Shown: positions 10,737 through 19,494 of the stretch, in pieces
How positions within the stretch are numbered: the stretch's first letter is position 1
Layout of the letters: each line of letters opens with the position of its first letter
Assembly: GCF_003984625.1 (NCBI RefSeq)
Contig: NZ_RWKH01000003.1
Span: 124,001-188,000 of the forward strand
Direction: 5' to 3'
DNA from: Variovorax sp. DXTD-1
GTDB taxonomy: Bacteria > Pseudomonadota > Gammaproteobacteria > Burkholderiales > Burkholderiaceae_C
DNA length: 64,000 nucleotides
Translations under genes and position numbers: made by a program
Notes under the pieces: generated by a model
The model's database searches: none
What the model was told of the DNA's origin: nothing
What the model saw: only the letters and a program-made list of their open reading frames with translations

Positions 10737-11486
10737 TTAGAGCGGAAAGGCCTTGAGCCTGGTGGCGGGGCGGCTGATGCGCGGGAGCTTCTTGCGCGAG
10801 GCGAGCACCTGCTCGATGTCGTGCCGTGCACCGTCGATCAGCACCAGCACGGCTTTTTCAGCCCGCGCCGAATCGCGCGCAATCACGGCGTCGAGCACCG
10901 CGCGATGCAGCGGCAGCGAACTGGCGGGGCCGTTCTTGCGGCTGGTCGATATTTCGAAGCTCGTACGCAGCAGCGCTCCCAGCGCACGGCTCATCTGCAC
11001 CAGCATGCGATTGTGGCTGGAGCGGATGAGCCCCTGATGAAACCGCAGGTCGGGCGTGATGTAGTCGCCGCCGAACTCGATGGCGCGCTTCATGCCCGCG
11101 TAGGCTTCTTCCATGTCGGCGATGTCTTCGGCCGTGGCGCGCAGAGCGGCCAGCCCCACGGCGGCAGGCTCGACCACGCGGCGCAGGTCCTGCAGGTCGC
11201 GCAAAAACTCGGCCGACAGGCCCGCCTCGGTCTGCCAGACGATCACGTCGGCATCGAACCAGTTCCACTGGTCCGCGGGCTGCACGCGCGTGCCCACCTT
11301 GGGCCCGCTGGTGACAAGGCCCTTCGCAATCAGCGACTTGATCGATTCGCGAATCACGGTGCGGCTGACGCCGAGCTCCTCGCACAGAAGAGGTTCCGGC
11401 GGAATGGACGCGCCGGGCGCATAGCGGCCAGCGACGATGTCGCTTCCGATGCGGTCGACGGTATTGCCGTGAACGTTCTTGATCAT
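10737..11486 (-). CDS. GntR-family (FadR subfamily) regulator of the sugar-acid locus
   Basis: This protein of 249 residues has an N-terminal winged helix (about 10-75, with PPEPLLCEELGVSRTVIRES as recognition region) and an all-helical FCD effector domain behind it. The FCD metal site is suggested by D and H residues in TPDLRFHQGLIRSSHN. Regulators of this type usually repress sugar-acid genes and are released by the acid or its keto-deoxy product. The gene heads the leftward TRAP unit and diverges from the IlvD/Edd gene, so one intergenic region of about 200 bases probably serves both arms. The effector is unknown. Confidence 0.92.
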   Translation of the reverse strand: MIKNVHGNTVDRIGSDIVAGRYAPGASIPPEPLLCEELGVSRTVIRESIKSLIAKGLVTSGPKVGTRVQPADQWNWFDADVIVWQTEAGLSAEFLRDLQDLRRVVEPAAVGLAALRATAEDIADMEEAYAGMKRAIEFGGDYITPDLRFHQGLIRSSHNRMLVQMSRALGALLRTSFEISTSRKNGPASSLPLHRAVLDAVIARDSARAEKAVLVLIDGARHDIEQVLASRKKLPRISRPATRLKAFPL

Positions 11487-11605
11487 GCGTGCCTGTTGTT
11501 TGTCTTTGTTGGGTTTTCTTGCTCTTGCTTCTTGCCGTTAATGACTGGGTGCGCGCACTGCCAGCCACTCGAAAACCCTGAACGCAGCGATAGCGTCTCA
11601 CGCTT

Positions 11606-11615
11606 ATCATATGAT
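11606..11615. promoter_or_regulatory. Candidate GntR operator in the divergent region
   Basis: ATCATATGAT is a perfect 10-bp palindrome in an AT-rich patch, 70-80 bases before the IlvD/Edd start and about 120 bases from the regulator start. Size and place suit a GntR-family operator. No second copy was seen. Confidence 0.4.
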
Positions 11616-11684
11616 GATTGAAAACGCGTTTCGGCAGGAAAAACCCTGACCTGCCGGCACACTTCCAGTTACCGGAGACAAGCG

Positions 11685-13424
11685 ATGACCACCCCGCCGA
11701 AGAAGAAAAATCCCGAAGACCTGCGCAGCCAGCAATGGTTCGGCCGCAATGATCGCGACGGCTTCATCTATCGAAGCTGGATGAAGGGCAAGGGTGTGCC
11801 GCACGACCAGTTCGACGGACGTCCGGTCATCGGCATCTGCAACACCTTCAGCGAGCTCACGCCGTGCAACTCGCACTTCCGCACGCTGGCCGAGCAAGTC
11901 AAGATCGGCGTGTACGAGGCAGGCGGTTTTCCCGTCGAGTTTCCGGTCATGTCGCTCGGCGAAACGTTGCTGCGCCCCACCGCCATGCTGTACCGCAACC
12001 TTGCGAGCATGGACGTGGAGGAAAGCATTCGCGGCAACCCGCTCGACGGCGTGGTGCTGCTCATGGGCTGCGACAAGACCACGCCCGCGCTCATGATGGG
12101 CGCGGCCAGCGTCGACCTGCCGACCATCGGCGTCTCGGGCGGCCCGATGCTCTCGGGCAAATGGCGCGGCCAGGAACTGGGCTCGGGCACCGGCGTGTGG
12201 CAGATGAGCGAACAGGTGCGTGCCGGCACGCTCAAGCTGCAAGACTTCTTCGAGGCCGAGAGCTGCATGCACCGCAGCCATGGGCACTGCATGACGATGG
12301 GCACCGCGAGCACCATGGCCTGCATGGTCGAGTCGCTCGGCATCGGCCTGCCGGGCAATGCGGCGTACCCGGCGGTCGACGGCCGCCGCAACGTGCTGGC
12401 GCGCATGGCCGGCCGCCGCATCGTCGACATGGTCCATGAAGACCTCAACATGTCGAAGGTCCTCACGCGCCAGGCGATCGAGAACGCCATCAAGGTGAAT
12501 GCAGCCATCGGCGGCTCGACCAACCTGGTGATTCACCTGCTGGCCATTGCCGGCCGCATCGGCGTCGATCTTTCGCTCGACGACTTCGACCGCCTGGCTT
12601 CGGAGCTGCCGTGCCTGGTCGACCTGCAGCCCTCGGGCCGCTTTCTCATGGAAGACTTCTGCTACGCGGGCGGCCTGCCGGTGGTCATCAAGGAAATTGC
12701 GGAGCACCTGCACAAGGACGCCATCACCGCCAACGGCCAGACGCTGTGGGACAACGTGAAGGACGCCGAGAACTACAACCCGCAAGTGATCCGCTCGCTG
12801 GCAGAGCCCTTCAAGGACAAGGCCGGCATTTGCGTGCTGCGCGGCAACCTCGCACCCAACGGCGCCATCATCAAGCCGAGCGCTGCCACGCCCGAGCTGC
12901 TGGTGCACAAGGGCCGCGCGGTGGTATTCGAAAACGCCGACGACCTGCACAAGCGCATCGACGACGAGAACCTGGACATCGACGAGCACTGCGTCATGGT
13001 GCTGAAGAACTGCGGTCCGCGCGGCTACCCCGGCATGGCCGAGTCGGGCAACATGCCGCTGCCGCCGAAGGTGCTGCGCAAGGGCATCACCGACATGGTC
13101 CGCATCAGCGATGCGCGCATGAGCGGCACGGCCTACGGCACGGTGGTGCTGCACACGTCGCCCGAGGCCGCGGCGGGCGGCCCGCTCGCACTGGTGCAGG
13201 ACGGCGACATCGTCGAGCTCGACGTGCCCAACCGCAAGCTGCACCTGCACGTGAGCGACGAAGAACTGGCCAAGCGGCTCGAAAAATGGGTCGCGCCCAA
13301 GGCGCCGCTCGATTCGGGCTACTGGAAGCTCTATGTCGACACGGTGCTGCAGGCCGACCAGGGGGCCGACCTGGCCTTCCTGCGCGGCCGCCGCGGAAGC
13401 TTTGTGCCGCGCGACAATCACTAG
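11685..13424 (+). CDS. IlvD/Edd-family sugar-acid dehydratase (arabinonate/galactonate type)
   Basis: This protein of 579 residues belongs to the iron-sulfur dehydratases that turn aldonates into 2-keto-3-deoxy acids. The three cluster Cys are at C61 (TPCN), C129 (MGCDKTTPA) and C202 (HRSHGHC). This spacing matches the [2Fe-2S] aldonate dehydratases, L-arabinonate dehydratase being the best known, more than the 4Fe-4S Edd type. Further family motifs are NAAIGGSTN and RISDARMSGTAYGT. The gene is first in a rightward operon and its stop is one base before the kinase start. With a KDGal kinase and aldolase behind it, a hexonate such as galactonate is the likely substrate, but pentonates cannot be excluded. 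Confidence 0.9.
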   Translation: MTTPPKKKNPEDLRSQQWFGRNDRDGFIYRSWMKGKGVPHDQFDGRPVIGICNTFSELTPCNSHFRTLAEQVKIGVYEAGGFPVEFPVMSLGETLLRPTAMLYRNLASMDVEESIRGNPLDGVVLLMGCDKTTPALMMGAASVDLPTIGVSGGPMLSGKWRGQELGSGTGVWQMSEQVRAGTLKLQDFFEAESCMHRSHGHCMTMGTASTMACMVESLGIGLPGNAAYPAVDGRRNVLARMAGRRIVDMVHEDLNMSKVLTRQAIENAIKVNAAIGGSTNLVIHLLAIAGRIGVDLSLDDFDRLASELPCLVDLQPSGRFLMEDFCYAGGLPVVIKEIAEHLHKDAITANGQTLWDNVKDAENYNPQVIRSLAEPFKDKAGICVLRGNLAPNGAIIKPSAATPELLVHKGRAVVFENADDLHKRIDDENLDIDEHCVMVLKNCGPRGYPGMAESGNMPLPPKVLRKGITDMVRISDARMSGTAYGTVVLHTSPEAAAGGPLALVQDGDIVELDVPNRKLHLHVSDEELAKRLEKWVAPKAPLDSGYWKLYVDTVLQADQGADLAFLRGRRGSFVPRDNH

Positions 13425-13425
13425 A

Positions 13426-14334
13426 ATGAACAGACTGGTAGCCATCGACTGGGGCACGAGCTCCTTGCGCGGCGCATTGCTCGATGCCGGCGGCAAGGTG
13501 CTCGAAGAACGCAGCGACACACGCGGCATTCTCAAGGTGCCCGCGGGCGGCTTTCCCGCGGTATTCGATGAGCTGTTCGGCGACTGGATGCAGCTCGAAG
13601 GCACGCGCTGCCTGATCTCCGGCATGGCCGGCAGCAAGCAGGGCTGGGTCGAGGCGCCGTATTGCGCCTGCCCCGCGGGCCGCGTCGAAGTGGGCCGCAA
13701 GATCATCGACATCGATGCGCGACCGGGTTCGCGCATTGCCATCGTTCCGGGCCTCAGCGACGAGCACGATGGCGTTCCCGATGTCATGCGCGGTGAAGAA
13801 GTGCAGATCTTCGGCGCCATGGCGTTGATGGATGTCGACGAAGGCGTCTTCGTACTGCCGGGAACGCACAACAAGTGGGCCACGGTCCAGAAAGGCCGCG
13901 TCACCGGATTTCGCACCTTCATGACCGGCGAGTTCTATGCGCTGCTGAGCCAGCATTCGATTCTTGCGCGCACGCTCGCTGTCGATGCACCGCTCGATGA
14001 GGCAGCCTTCGTGCAAGGCGTCACCCGCGCCGACAACGGCCAGGGCTTGCTGCACAACGCTTTCGGCGCACGCACGCTGGCGCTGTTCGAACGCATGCCC
14101 ACGCAGGAACTCGCGAGCTATCTCTCGGGCCTGTTGATCGGCGAAGAGCTGCGCACGCAATCGCTGCATGCCTTCGGCGAAGTGGTGCTGATCGGCTCCC
14201 CCGCACTCACCCAACGCTACACACTTGCGCTGAGCGCTACCGGCACCGCCACCCGCACGCTCGGCGCCGAAGCCACCTGGGCCGGGCTGCACGCGCTGTC
14301 CGGCTTTCTCGACGCAGACAGAACACCCTCATGA
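13426..14334 (+). CDS. dgoK: 2-dehydro-3-deoxygalactonokinase
   Basis: DgoK phosphorylates 2-dehydro-3-deoxygalactonate at C6 with ATP in the De Ley-Doudoroff pathway. The 302-residue protein begins with the kinase phosphate-binding motif AIDWGTSSLRG and contains GMAGSKQGW and LPGTHNKWATV, both typical of this family. The ATG is one base after the dehydratase stop, and the gene ends in an ATGA overlap with the aldolase gene, so translation is tightly coupled. Confidence 0.92.
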   Translation: MNRLVAIDWGTSSLRGALLDAGGKVLEERSDTRGILKVPAGGFPAVFDELFGDWMQLEGTRCLISGMAGSKQGWVEAPYCACPAGRVEVGRKIIDIDARPGSRIAIVPGLSDEHDGVPDVMRGEEVQIFGAMALMDVDEGVFVLPGTHNKWATVQKGRVTGFRTFMTGEFYALLSQHSILARTLAVDAPLDEAAFVQGVTRADNGQGLLHNAFGARTLALFERMPTQELASYLSGLLIGEELRTQSLHAFGEVVLIGSPALTQRYTLALSATGTATRTLGAEATWAGLHALSGFLDADRTPS

Positions 14335-14972
14335 CGACTCCTCAAGAAAAATTCGACGCCGCGATGCGCGAACTGCCGCTGGTCGCCATCTTGCGCGGGC
14401 TCACGCCGCCCGAGGCCGCCGACGTGGGCGACGCCATCGTGGAATCGGGCTTCCGGCTGCTCGAGGTGCCGCTCAATTCGCCGAAGCCCTATGCCAGCAT
14501 CACGCTGATGCGCACGCGCTTTCCGCAGGCACTGGTGGGCGCCGGCACGGTGCTCGACGCACAGCAGGTGCGCTATGTGCATTCGGCCGGCGGCGAACTC
14601 ATCGTCTCGCCCAACTTCAACGCCGAGGTCATCGCCGAAGCCGTGCGGCTCGGCATGGTCTGCCTGCCCGGCGTGATGACGCCGACCGAAGCCTTCGGCG
14701 CACTGGCGGCGGGCGCGACCGGGCTCAAGCTGTTTCCGGCCGAACTGGCATCGCCTGCGGTGGTGAAGGCATTGCTCGCCGTGCTGCCTGCCGGCACGCC
14801 GCTGATGCCCGTGGGCGGCATCACGCCAGCCAACATGGCCGAGTGGCGTGCGGCCGGTGCGTCCGGCTTCGGCATCGGATCGGCGTTGTACAAGCCGGGC
14901 AAGCAAGCCTCGGAGGTGCGCGCCGATGCCCAGAAATTCGTTGCAGCCTATACGGGCGCGATCCGCGCCTGA
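14331..14972 (+). CDS. dgoA: 2-dehydro-3-deoxy-6-phosphogalactonate aldolase
   Basis: This class I aldolase of the KDPG/KDPGal family splits the kinase product into pyruvate and glyceraldehyde 3-phosphate. Of its 213 residues, the Schiff-base Lys is K133 in GLKLFPAE and the acid/base Glu is E45 in LLEVPLNS. GAGTVLD and GVMTPTEA are family motifs. The sequence LLEVPLNSPKP points to the galactonate branch (DgoA) rather than Eda, which is present elsewhere in the window and has LEVTLRTP at that place. It overlaps dgoK by four bases. Confidence 0.92.
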   Translation: MTTPQEKFDAAMRELPLVAILRGLTPPEAADVGDAIVESGFRLLEVPLNSPKPYASITLMRTRFPQALVGAGTVLDAQQVRYVHSAGGELIVSPNFNAEVIAEAVRLGMVCLPGVMTPTEAFGALAAGATGLKLFPAELASPAVVKALLAVLPAGTPLMPVGGITPANMAEWRAAGASGFGIGSALYKPGKQASEVRADAQKFVAAYTGAIRA

Positions 14973-15018
14973 TCGAATTTTTCAACCCACATCCATCCAC
15001 CTCCACGAGGCCCCGTCG

Positions 15019-15756
15019 ATGTCCGCAGATTCAGACTACGCCAGCCCCGCCGTGCGCAAGTTGCGCGAAGACCTTGCGCTCGCATTGCGCGCAGCCGCAC
15101 ACCACGGCCTGTCCGAAGGGGTCTGCAACCATTTCAGCGTGATGCTCCCGGGCGCGCAAGACCGCTACCTGATCAACCCTCGCGGCCTGCACTGGAGCGA
15201 GATCGGCCCCGACGACATCGTGCTGATCGACGTGCACGGCGAGGTGCTTGCCGGCCGCCACCGGGTGGAACCGACCGCCCTCTTCATCCACGGCGCGGTG
15301 CATCGCATCACCGGCCACGCCGTCGTGCTGCACTGCCACATGCCCTACGCGACCGCGCTCACGCTCACGGTCGACCGCGCGCTCGATCCCACGCTGAGTC
15401 AGAACGCCATGCGCTACATGAACCGCATCGCGATCGACGCGGTGTACAACGGGCTCGCGCTCGACGATGCCGAGGGCGAGCGCATCGCACGCGCCATGGT
15501 GGGAAAAGACGTGGCCTTTCTCGCGAACCACGGCGTCGTCGTGGCGGGCGCCACCATTGCGCACGCTTACGACGATCTCTATTACCTCGAACGCGCAAGC
15601 CTGCACCAGGTGATTGCGCAATCGACCGGCCGCCCGCTGGTTCCTGTCGACCCCGAGATGGCGGCCCACGCCGCCGCTCAAATCCAGGGCGAACGCGAGC
15701 AGTCCGACTTGTTCTTCGAGGCGCTCCGGCGCATGCTGCCTCCGCCACACGGCTGA
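15019..15756 (+). CDS. Class II aldolase/adducin-family protein
   Basis: This zinc-dependent aldolase-like protein has 245 residues. Zinc ligands are readable as H105 and H107 (LHCHMPYAT) and H171 (LANHGVVV), with E84 (RVEPTALFIHG) at the place of the catalytic acid. Fuculose-phosphate aldolases, ribulose-phosphate epimerases, decarboxylases and adducin-like proteins share this fold. The gene lies 46 bases after dgoA and is probably in the same operon, which suggests a role in sugar-acid breakdown beyond the DgoK-DgoA route. The reaction cannot be told from sequence alone. Confidence 0.8.
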   Translation: MSADSDYASPAVRKLREDLALALRAAAHHGLSEGVCNHFSVMLPGAQDRYLINPRGLHWSEIGPDDIVLIDVHGEVLAGRHRVEPTALFIHGAVHRITGHAVVLHCHMPYATALTLTVDRALDPTLSQNAMRYMNRIAIDAVYNGLALDDAEGERIARAMVGKDVAFLANHGVVVAGATIAHAYDDLYYLERASLHQVIAQSTGRPLVPVDPEMAAHAAAQIQGEREQSDLFFEALRRMLPPPHG

Positions 15757-15914
15757 CGTCCGTTCGACAGGTTCCGGCCACGGCACAGGGCGCCTAGGAT
15801 GGCGGAACGGCTGCGCAGCGGCTTACAGCTCTTTATCGGATTTCGCGCGAGCCTTACACAGCGTTCACATGGAAGCACGACGATAGGGCTTCCAACCACT
15901 CCATTGGAGTTGCC

Positions 15915-16238
15915 ATGAAAAAGCTCATCTTCGCAATCAGCGCCGCTGCCCTGCTCTCGCTGACCGCCCTCAGCGCTCCGGCCCAAGCCCAGACCGGCGG
16001 CCGCTTCATTCAGGCCCAGGTGTATGTCGTGCCCGCGCCGCCACCGCCGCGCCATCACTACTACGCTCCGCCGCCCCCGCGGCCCTATTACGGTCCGGGC
16101 TACCACCATGGACACGACCGCTACGAGCACCGCCGGCATCGCCATTGGGAAGAGCGCCGCTACGGCCGCAGGGACTACGACGGCGACGGCGTTCCCAACC
16201 GCTACGACCGCCGGCCCAACAATCCCTACCGCTATTGA
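15915..16238 (+). CDS. Small secreted His/Pro/Tyr/Arg-rich protein
   Basis: This 107-residue protein is exported: a Lys-rich start and hydrophobic core lead to a cleavage site near SAPAQAQ. The mature part is low in complexity, with PPPP stretches, many His and Tyr pairs (HHYY, YHHGHD), then a basic His/Arg block. It ends in DYDGDGVPNRYDRRPNNPY, which resembles a calcium-binding thrombospondin type 3 repeat. GGAG precedes the ATG. I do not recognise a characterised family. Metal binding or a cell-wall role would fit the composition, but is a guess. Confidence 0.65.
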   Translation: MKKLIFAISAAALLSLTALSAPAQAQTGGRFIQAQVYVVPAPPPPRHHYYAPPPPRPYYGPGYHHGHDRYEHRRHRHWEERRYGRRDYDGDGVPNRYDRRPNNPYRY

Positions 16239-16274
16239 TTTCGCCCGCCAGGCCTTGCCTGGGGCAAAGCCGGC

Positions 16275-17684
16275 TCAGGCTTGCGCCGCCACGCGCCGCA
16301 GCAGGTTTGCAGGCGAGCGCGGCCAGCCGACACGGCCGAACCACGCGCCGCCTGCAATTGCCGACGCGATGACGATGCCGTAGACCACCAGCGCCACGCC
16401 TTGCGCGGCGAACACGCCGGTCAGCCCGCCGCCCCAGCGCAATGCGAGCCATCCGCCGATTCCGGCCACGGCCAGCCGCGCGATGTTGCCAAGCACGGGC
16501 CACAGCAGGCGCCCCGCCCCTTGCGAGGCAAAGTACAGCACCAGGCCGACGCCGAAGAGGCCGTAGAGCGGCCCCACCACGCGCAAGTAGTGCGCGCCGG
16601 TTTCGAGCATGGCGGGATCGTTGCCGAACAGCAGCAGCCAGGGCCGCGGAAACAGCGCCGCGGCGAGCCCGATGGTCTCGGTCAATGCAAAAGCCAGGGC
16701 GGCACCCGCCCATGTGGCACGAAGCGCACGTTCGCGCTGCCCGGCGCCCATGCAGGTGCCAACCATCGCGACCAATGGCGCGCCAAGGCCGAACACCAGC
16801 GGCACCAGCAGGTATTCGAGCCGTGATGCGGTTCCGTAGCCTGCCAGCGCGCCTGAACCGAAGTGGCCGGTCAAGGCAGTGGCAATGCCGATCGACAGAT
16901 TGGTTGCCACCGTGGACACCGCACCCACGAGCCCGATGCCCAGGATGTTGCGGAACAGCGGCCAGCGCAACTTCAGCGCGGCGAGCGTCGGGCGCAGCAG
17001 GCTGCGCGGCGAGCGCAGGTAGACGATGAGCGCCACCGAGCCCAGCAGGTAATACAGCAGCAGTGCCATCGCGCCGCCCGCAATGCCCATGCCCGGCAGC
17101 GGCCCCCAGCCGAAGATCAGCAACGGCGATGCGGGAATGAGGAACACCACGCCCGCCACCGTCACGTTCGCCGGCACCGCCATGTTGCCGGTGCCGCGGA
17201 TGATCGCCGAGAGCGAGTTGAAGAGCCACACCAGCACGGCGCCCGCAAACACCCAGTTCGAGTACGTCAGCGCTGCCTCGAGCGAGGCGCCGGTGCCGCC
17301 CATGATTCCGTACAGCCAGCGCCCACCGGCCAGCAGCGCGAGCGAGAAGAGCAAGCCGAAGCCGATGGCAATGACGACCGCGTGCCACACCAGCGCGTCA
17401 GCGTCATCGCGGCGGCGCGCCCCCAGCGCTCGCGCAATGGACGAGGCAATGCCACCGCCCATGGCGCCGCTCGACGTCATCTGCATCAGCATGACGATCG
17501 GGAACACCAGCGCCATGCCAGCGAGCGCATCGGTGCCCAGCTTGCCGACGAAGTAGGTTTCGATGAGCCCGACGGAAGCCTGCGCCACCATCACGAGCAC
17601 ATTGGGCGCGGCCAGCCGCAGCAGCGTGGGCACGATGGGCGCTTCGAGCAGCCGCCGCGTGCGCGGATCGAGTTCCTGGTTCAT
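16275..17684 (-). CDS. MATE-family efflux transporter
   Basis: This multidrug and toxin extrusion protein has 469 residues and 12 transmembrane segments in two related halves. The N-terminal half carries the MATE pattern APNVLVMVAQASVGLIETY, with MTSSGAMGGGIASSIARALG after it. It exports organic cations or other compounds driven by a proton or sodium gradient in the inner membrane. It lies 34 bases after the MFS gene and probably forms one leftward operon with MarR and the MFS transporter. Confidence 0.92.
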   Translation of the reverse strand: MNQELDPRTRRLLEAPIVPTLLRLAAPNVLVMVAQASVGLIETYFVGKLGTDALAGMALVFPIVMLMQMTSSGAMGGGIASSIARALGARRRDDADALVWHAVVIAIGFGLLFSLALLAGGRWLYGIMGGTGASLEAALTYSNWVFAGAVLVWLFNSLSAIIRGTGNMAVPANVTVAGVVFLIPASPLLIFGWGPLPGMGIAGGAMALLLYYLLGSVALIVYLRSPRSLLRPTLAALKLRWPLFRNILGIGLVGAVSTVATNLSIGIATALTGHFGSGALAGYGTASRLEYLLVPLVFGLGAPLVAMVGTCMGAGQRERALRATWAGAALAFALTETIGLAAALFPRPWLLLFGNDPAMLETGAHYLRVVGPLYGLFGVGLVLYFASQGAGRLLWPVLGNIARLAVAGIGGWLALRWGGGLTGVFAAQGVALVVYGIVIASAIAGGAWFGRVGWPRSPANLLRRVAAQA

Positions 17685-17718
17685 TTATCGACCCCTGTGC
17701 TTTGCACGCGGTGCGCGC

Positions 17719-18954
17719 TCATGCGGCCGCCAGCTTCGAACGCACAAGCCGCGCTTCGCGGATCGGCAGGTGCACCAGCGCGGCACCGGCGGCAAGCGCG
17801 ATGTCGATGTACCAGACGATGTCGTAGTTGCCGCTGGCCTGGAAGACATAGCCGCCCAGGAACGCGCCCAGGAAGCCGCCGACCTGGTGCGCCAGCATCA
17901 CGATGCCGAACAGCATCGCCATGTTGGCCGGCCCGAACATCTTGGCGACAAGGCCCGCGGTAGGCGGCACGGTCGACAGGAAGGTCACACCCATCACGGC
18001 GGCGAACACCAGCATGACGGTGGTCGTCTTCGGCGCCAGCAGGAACACCAGCACGGCGATGCCGCGCGCGGCATAGACCAGCGACAGCAGCGACTTCATG
18101 CGCCAGCGCCCCACGGCCCAGCCCATGGCAAGGCTGCCGACGATGTTGAAGAGCCCGATCATCGCGAGCGCCCAGCCGCCGACCTCGGCCGGCAGCCCGC
18201 AGGCCGCCACGACGCCGGGCAGGTGCGTGGCCAGGAAGGCGACGTGGAAACCGCAGACCAGGAAGCCCAGGCTCAGGTAACGGTAGCTGGGCGTCGCGAG
18301 CGCCTGGCCGATGGCCTGGCGCGCACTCAGCGGCTTGGTGCCCGATGCGGCCGCCGACGCCGCGGCCATGGCGTTCGAATTGCCCTTGAGCACCCATGCG
18401 GCCGGCAACGCCAGCAGCACCAGCATGCCGAGCCACTGCATCGCGCCGGCCCAGCCCACGGCCGCCGTCAGGCCGACGGCGATCGGCGCCATCGCGAACT
18501 GTCCGAAGGAGCCGCCGGCATTCACCAAGCCGGTGGCCAGGCCGCGCTTGTTCGCCGGCACCAGGCGCGTGGTCGCGGCCATCAGCACCGAAGGGCCCGC
18601 CATGCCGGCGCCGCCCGCCGCGAGCACGCCAATGGCGAAGATCAGGCCGGCCGTGCTCGTCATGAGCGGCGTGACGAGCGTGCCGATGGCCACCAGCAGC
18701 ACGCCGATGAACACCACCCGCCCGGTGCCGATGCGGTCGGCCACGGCCCCCGCGAAGGGCTGCGTGAGTCCCCACCAGAGCTGCCCGAACGCGAAGGCGA
18801 GACTGATGCTGCCGATGCCGAGCGCGGTCGAGGTGTTGAGTGCCGAGAGGAACAGGCCCATCGTCTGGCGCACGCCCATCGTGAGCGCGAAAGCGCCCGC
18901 GGCGGCCAGAAGCACGAGCCAGAGCGCATGGCGCCGCACTGAGGTTTCATTCAT
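17719..18954 (-). CDS. MFS transporter, MarR-linked
   Basis: This major facilitator of 411 residues has 12 predicted membrane segments. The first cytoplasmic loop (GAVADRIGTGRVV) is the usual MFS motif A region, and GVRQTMGLFLSALN forms the first helix. The ATG at MNETSVRRHALW overlaps the end of marR by eight bases; longer in-frame forms would overlap far more of marR and lack a membrane start. The substrate is unknown. Sharing an operon with MarR and a MATE pump suggests export of a toxic aromatic or drug-like compound. Confidence 0.9.
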   Translation of the reverse strand: MNETSVRRHALWLVLLAAAGAFALTMGVRQTMGLFLSALNTSTALGIGSISLAFAFGQLWWGLTQPFAGAVADRIGTGRVVFIGVLLVAIGTLVTPLMTSTAGLIFAIGVLAAGGAGMAGPSVLMAATTRLVPANKRGLATGLVNAGGSFGQFAMAPIAVGLTAAVGWAGAMQWLGMLVLLALPAAWVLKGNSNAMAAASAAASGTKPLSARQAIGQALATPSYRYLSLGFLVCGFHVAFLATHLPGVVAACGLPAEVGGWALAMIGLFNIVGSLAMGWAVGRWRMKSLLSLVYAARGIAVLVFLLAPKTTTVMLVFAAVMGVTFLSTVPPTAGLVAKMFGPANMAMLFGIVMLAHQVGGFLGAFLGGYVFQASGNYDIVWYIDIALAAGAALVHLPIREARLVRSKLAAA

Positions 18955-19444
18955 CGCGGGCTCCCGCTTGGTCTTCCGGTTGTGCATCGCCCAGCCCGGC
19001 GCGCTGCAGCAATTCCAGGCTTTCGTCGAGAAGGGCATGCAGCGCCAGCACGCGCTCCGTGCCGAGGATATCGTTGAGCGCCAGCTGCGCGCCGTGCCAC
19101 AGCCGCTGCGCCTCGGCCCGCTTCTCGCGGCCCGCGTCGGTGATCGACAGCATGCGGCTGCGCGCATCGGGGCCCTCGGTCTGCACCAGAAAGCCCGCCG
19201 CCAGCATCGGCTTGAGATTGCGCGTGAGCGTGGAGGCGTCGACGTTCATCTCGCGCGCCAGGTCGACCGGACGCAGCGGCCCGAAATGCAGCACGTGCGA
19301 GAGAAGTGAATACTGCGTGGTCTTGAGCCCGCTGGGCGCAACGTGCGCGTCATACAGGCGCGACGCCAGCCTGGAGAGCCGGCGCAAGCGGAAATTGGTA
19401 CATCCCTGGGGCTTCAACTGAGGGGGCTTCAGAGCGACATTCAT
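18947..19444 (-). CDS. MarR-family transcriptional regulator
   Basis: This protein of 165 residues has the MarR winged helix (LRPVDLAREMNVDASTLTRNL, then the wing PDARSRMLSITDAGREKR). It begins the leftward marR-MFS-MATE operon and is divergent from a thioesterase gene 50 bases away. Two matching inverted repeats lie in that gap. The usual mode is repression of itself and its neighbours, relieved by a phenolic or similar ligand. The ligand here is unknown. Confidence 0.92.
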   Translation of the reverse strand: MNVALKPPQLKPQGCTNFRLRRLSRLASRLYDAHVAPSGLKTTQYSLLSHVLHFGPLRPVDLAREMNVDASTLTRNLKPMLAAGFLVQTEGPDARSRMLSITDAGREKRAEAQRLWHGAQLALNDILGTERVLALHALLDESLELLQRAGLGDAQPEDQAGARDE

Positions 19445-19450
19445 GATTTC

Positions 19451-19478
19451 ATTGTAGCTACAATAATTGCACCTGCAA
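19451..19478. promoter_or_regulatory. Double MarR operator between marR and the thioesterase gene
   Basis: ATTGTAGCTACAAT (19451-19464) is a perfect 14-bp palindrome. A second repeat, TTGCACCTGCAA (19467-19478), has the same 12-bp plan with arms TTGCA/TGCAA. The two centres are 15 bp apart. They fill the 50-base divergent gap, so a dimer bound there would cover both promoters. Confidence 0.7.
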
Positions 19479-19494
19479 CTATCAAGGAGTTTTC

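Noticed and set aside
11607..13922. 771-codon open frame antisense to the IlvD/Edd dehydratase gene
   Set aside because: The sense strand has complete family motifs and a kinase gene follows; the antisense translation has no recognisable domain.
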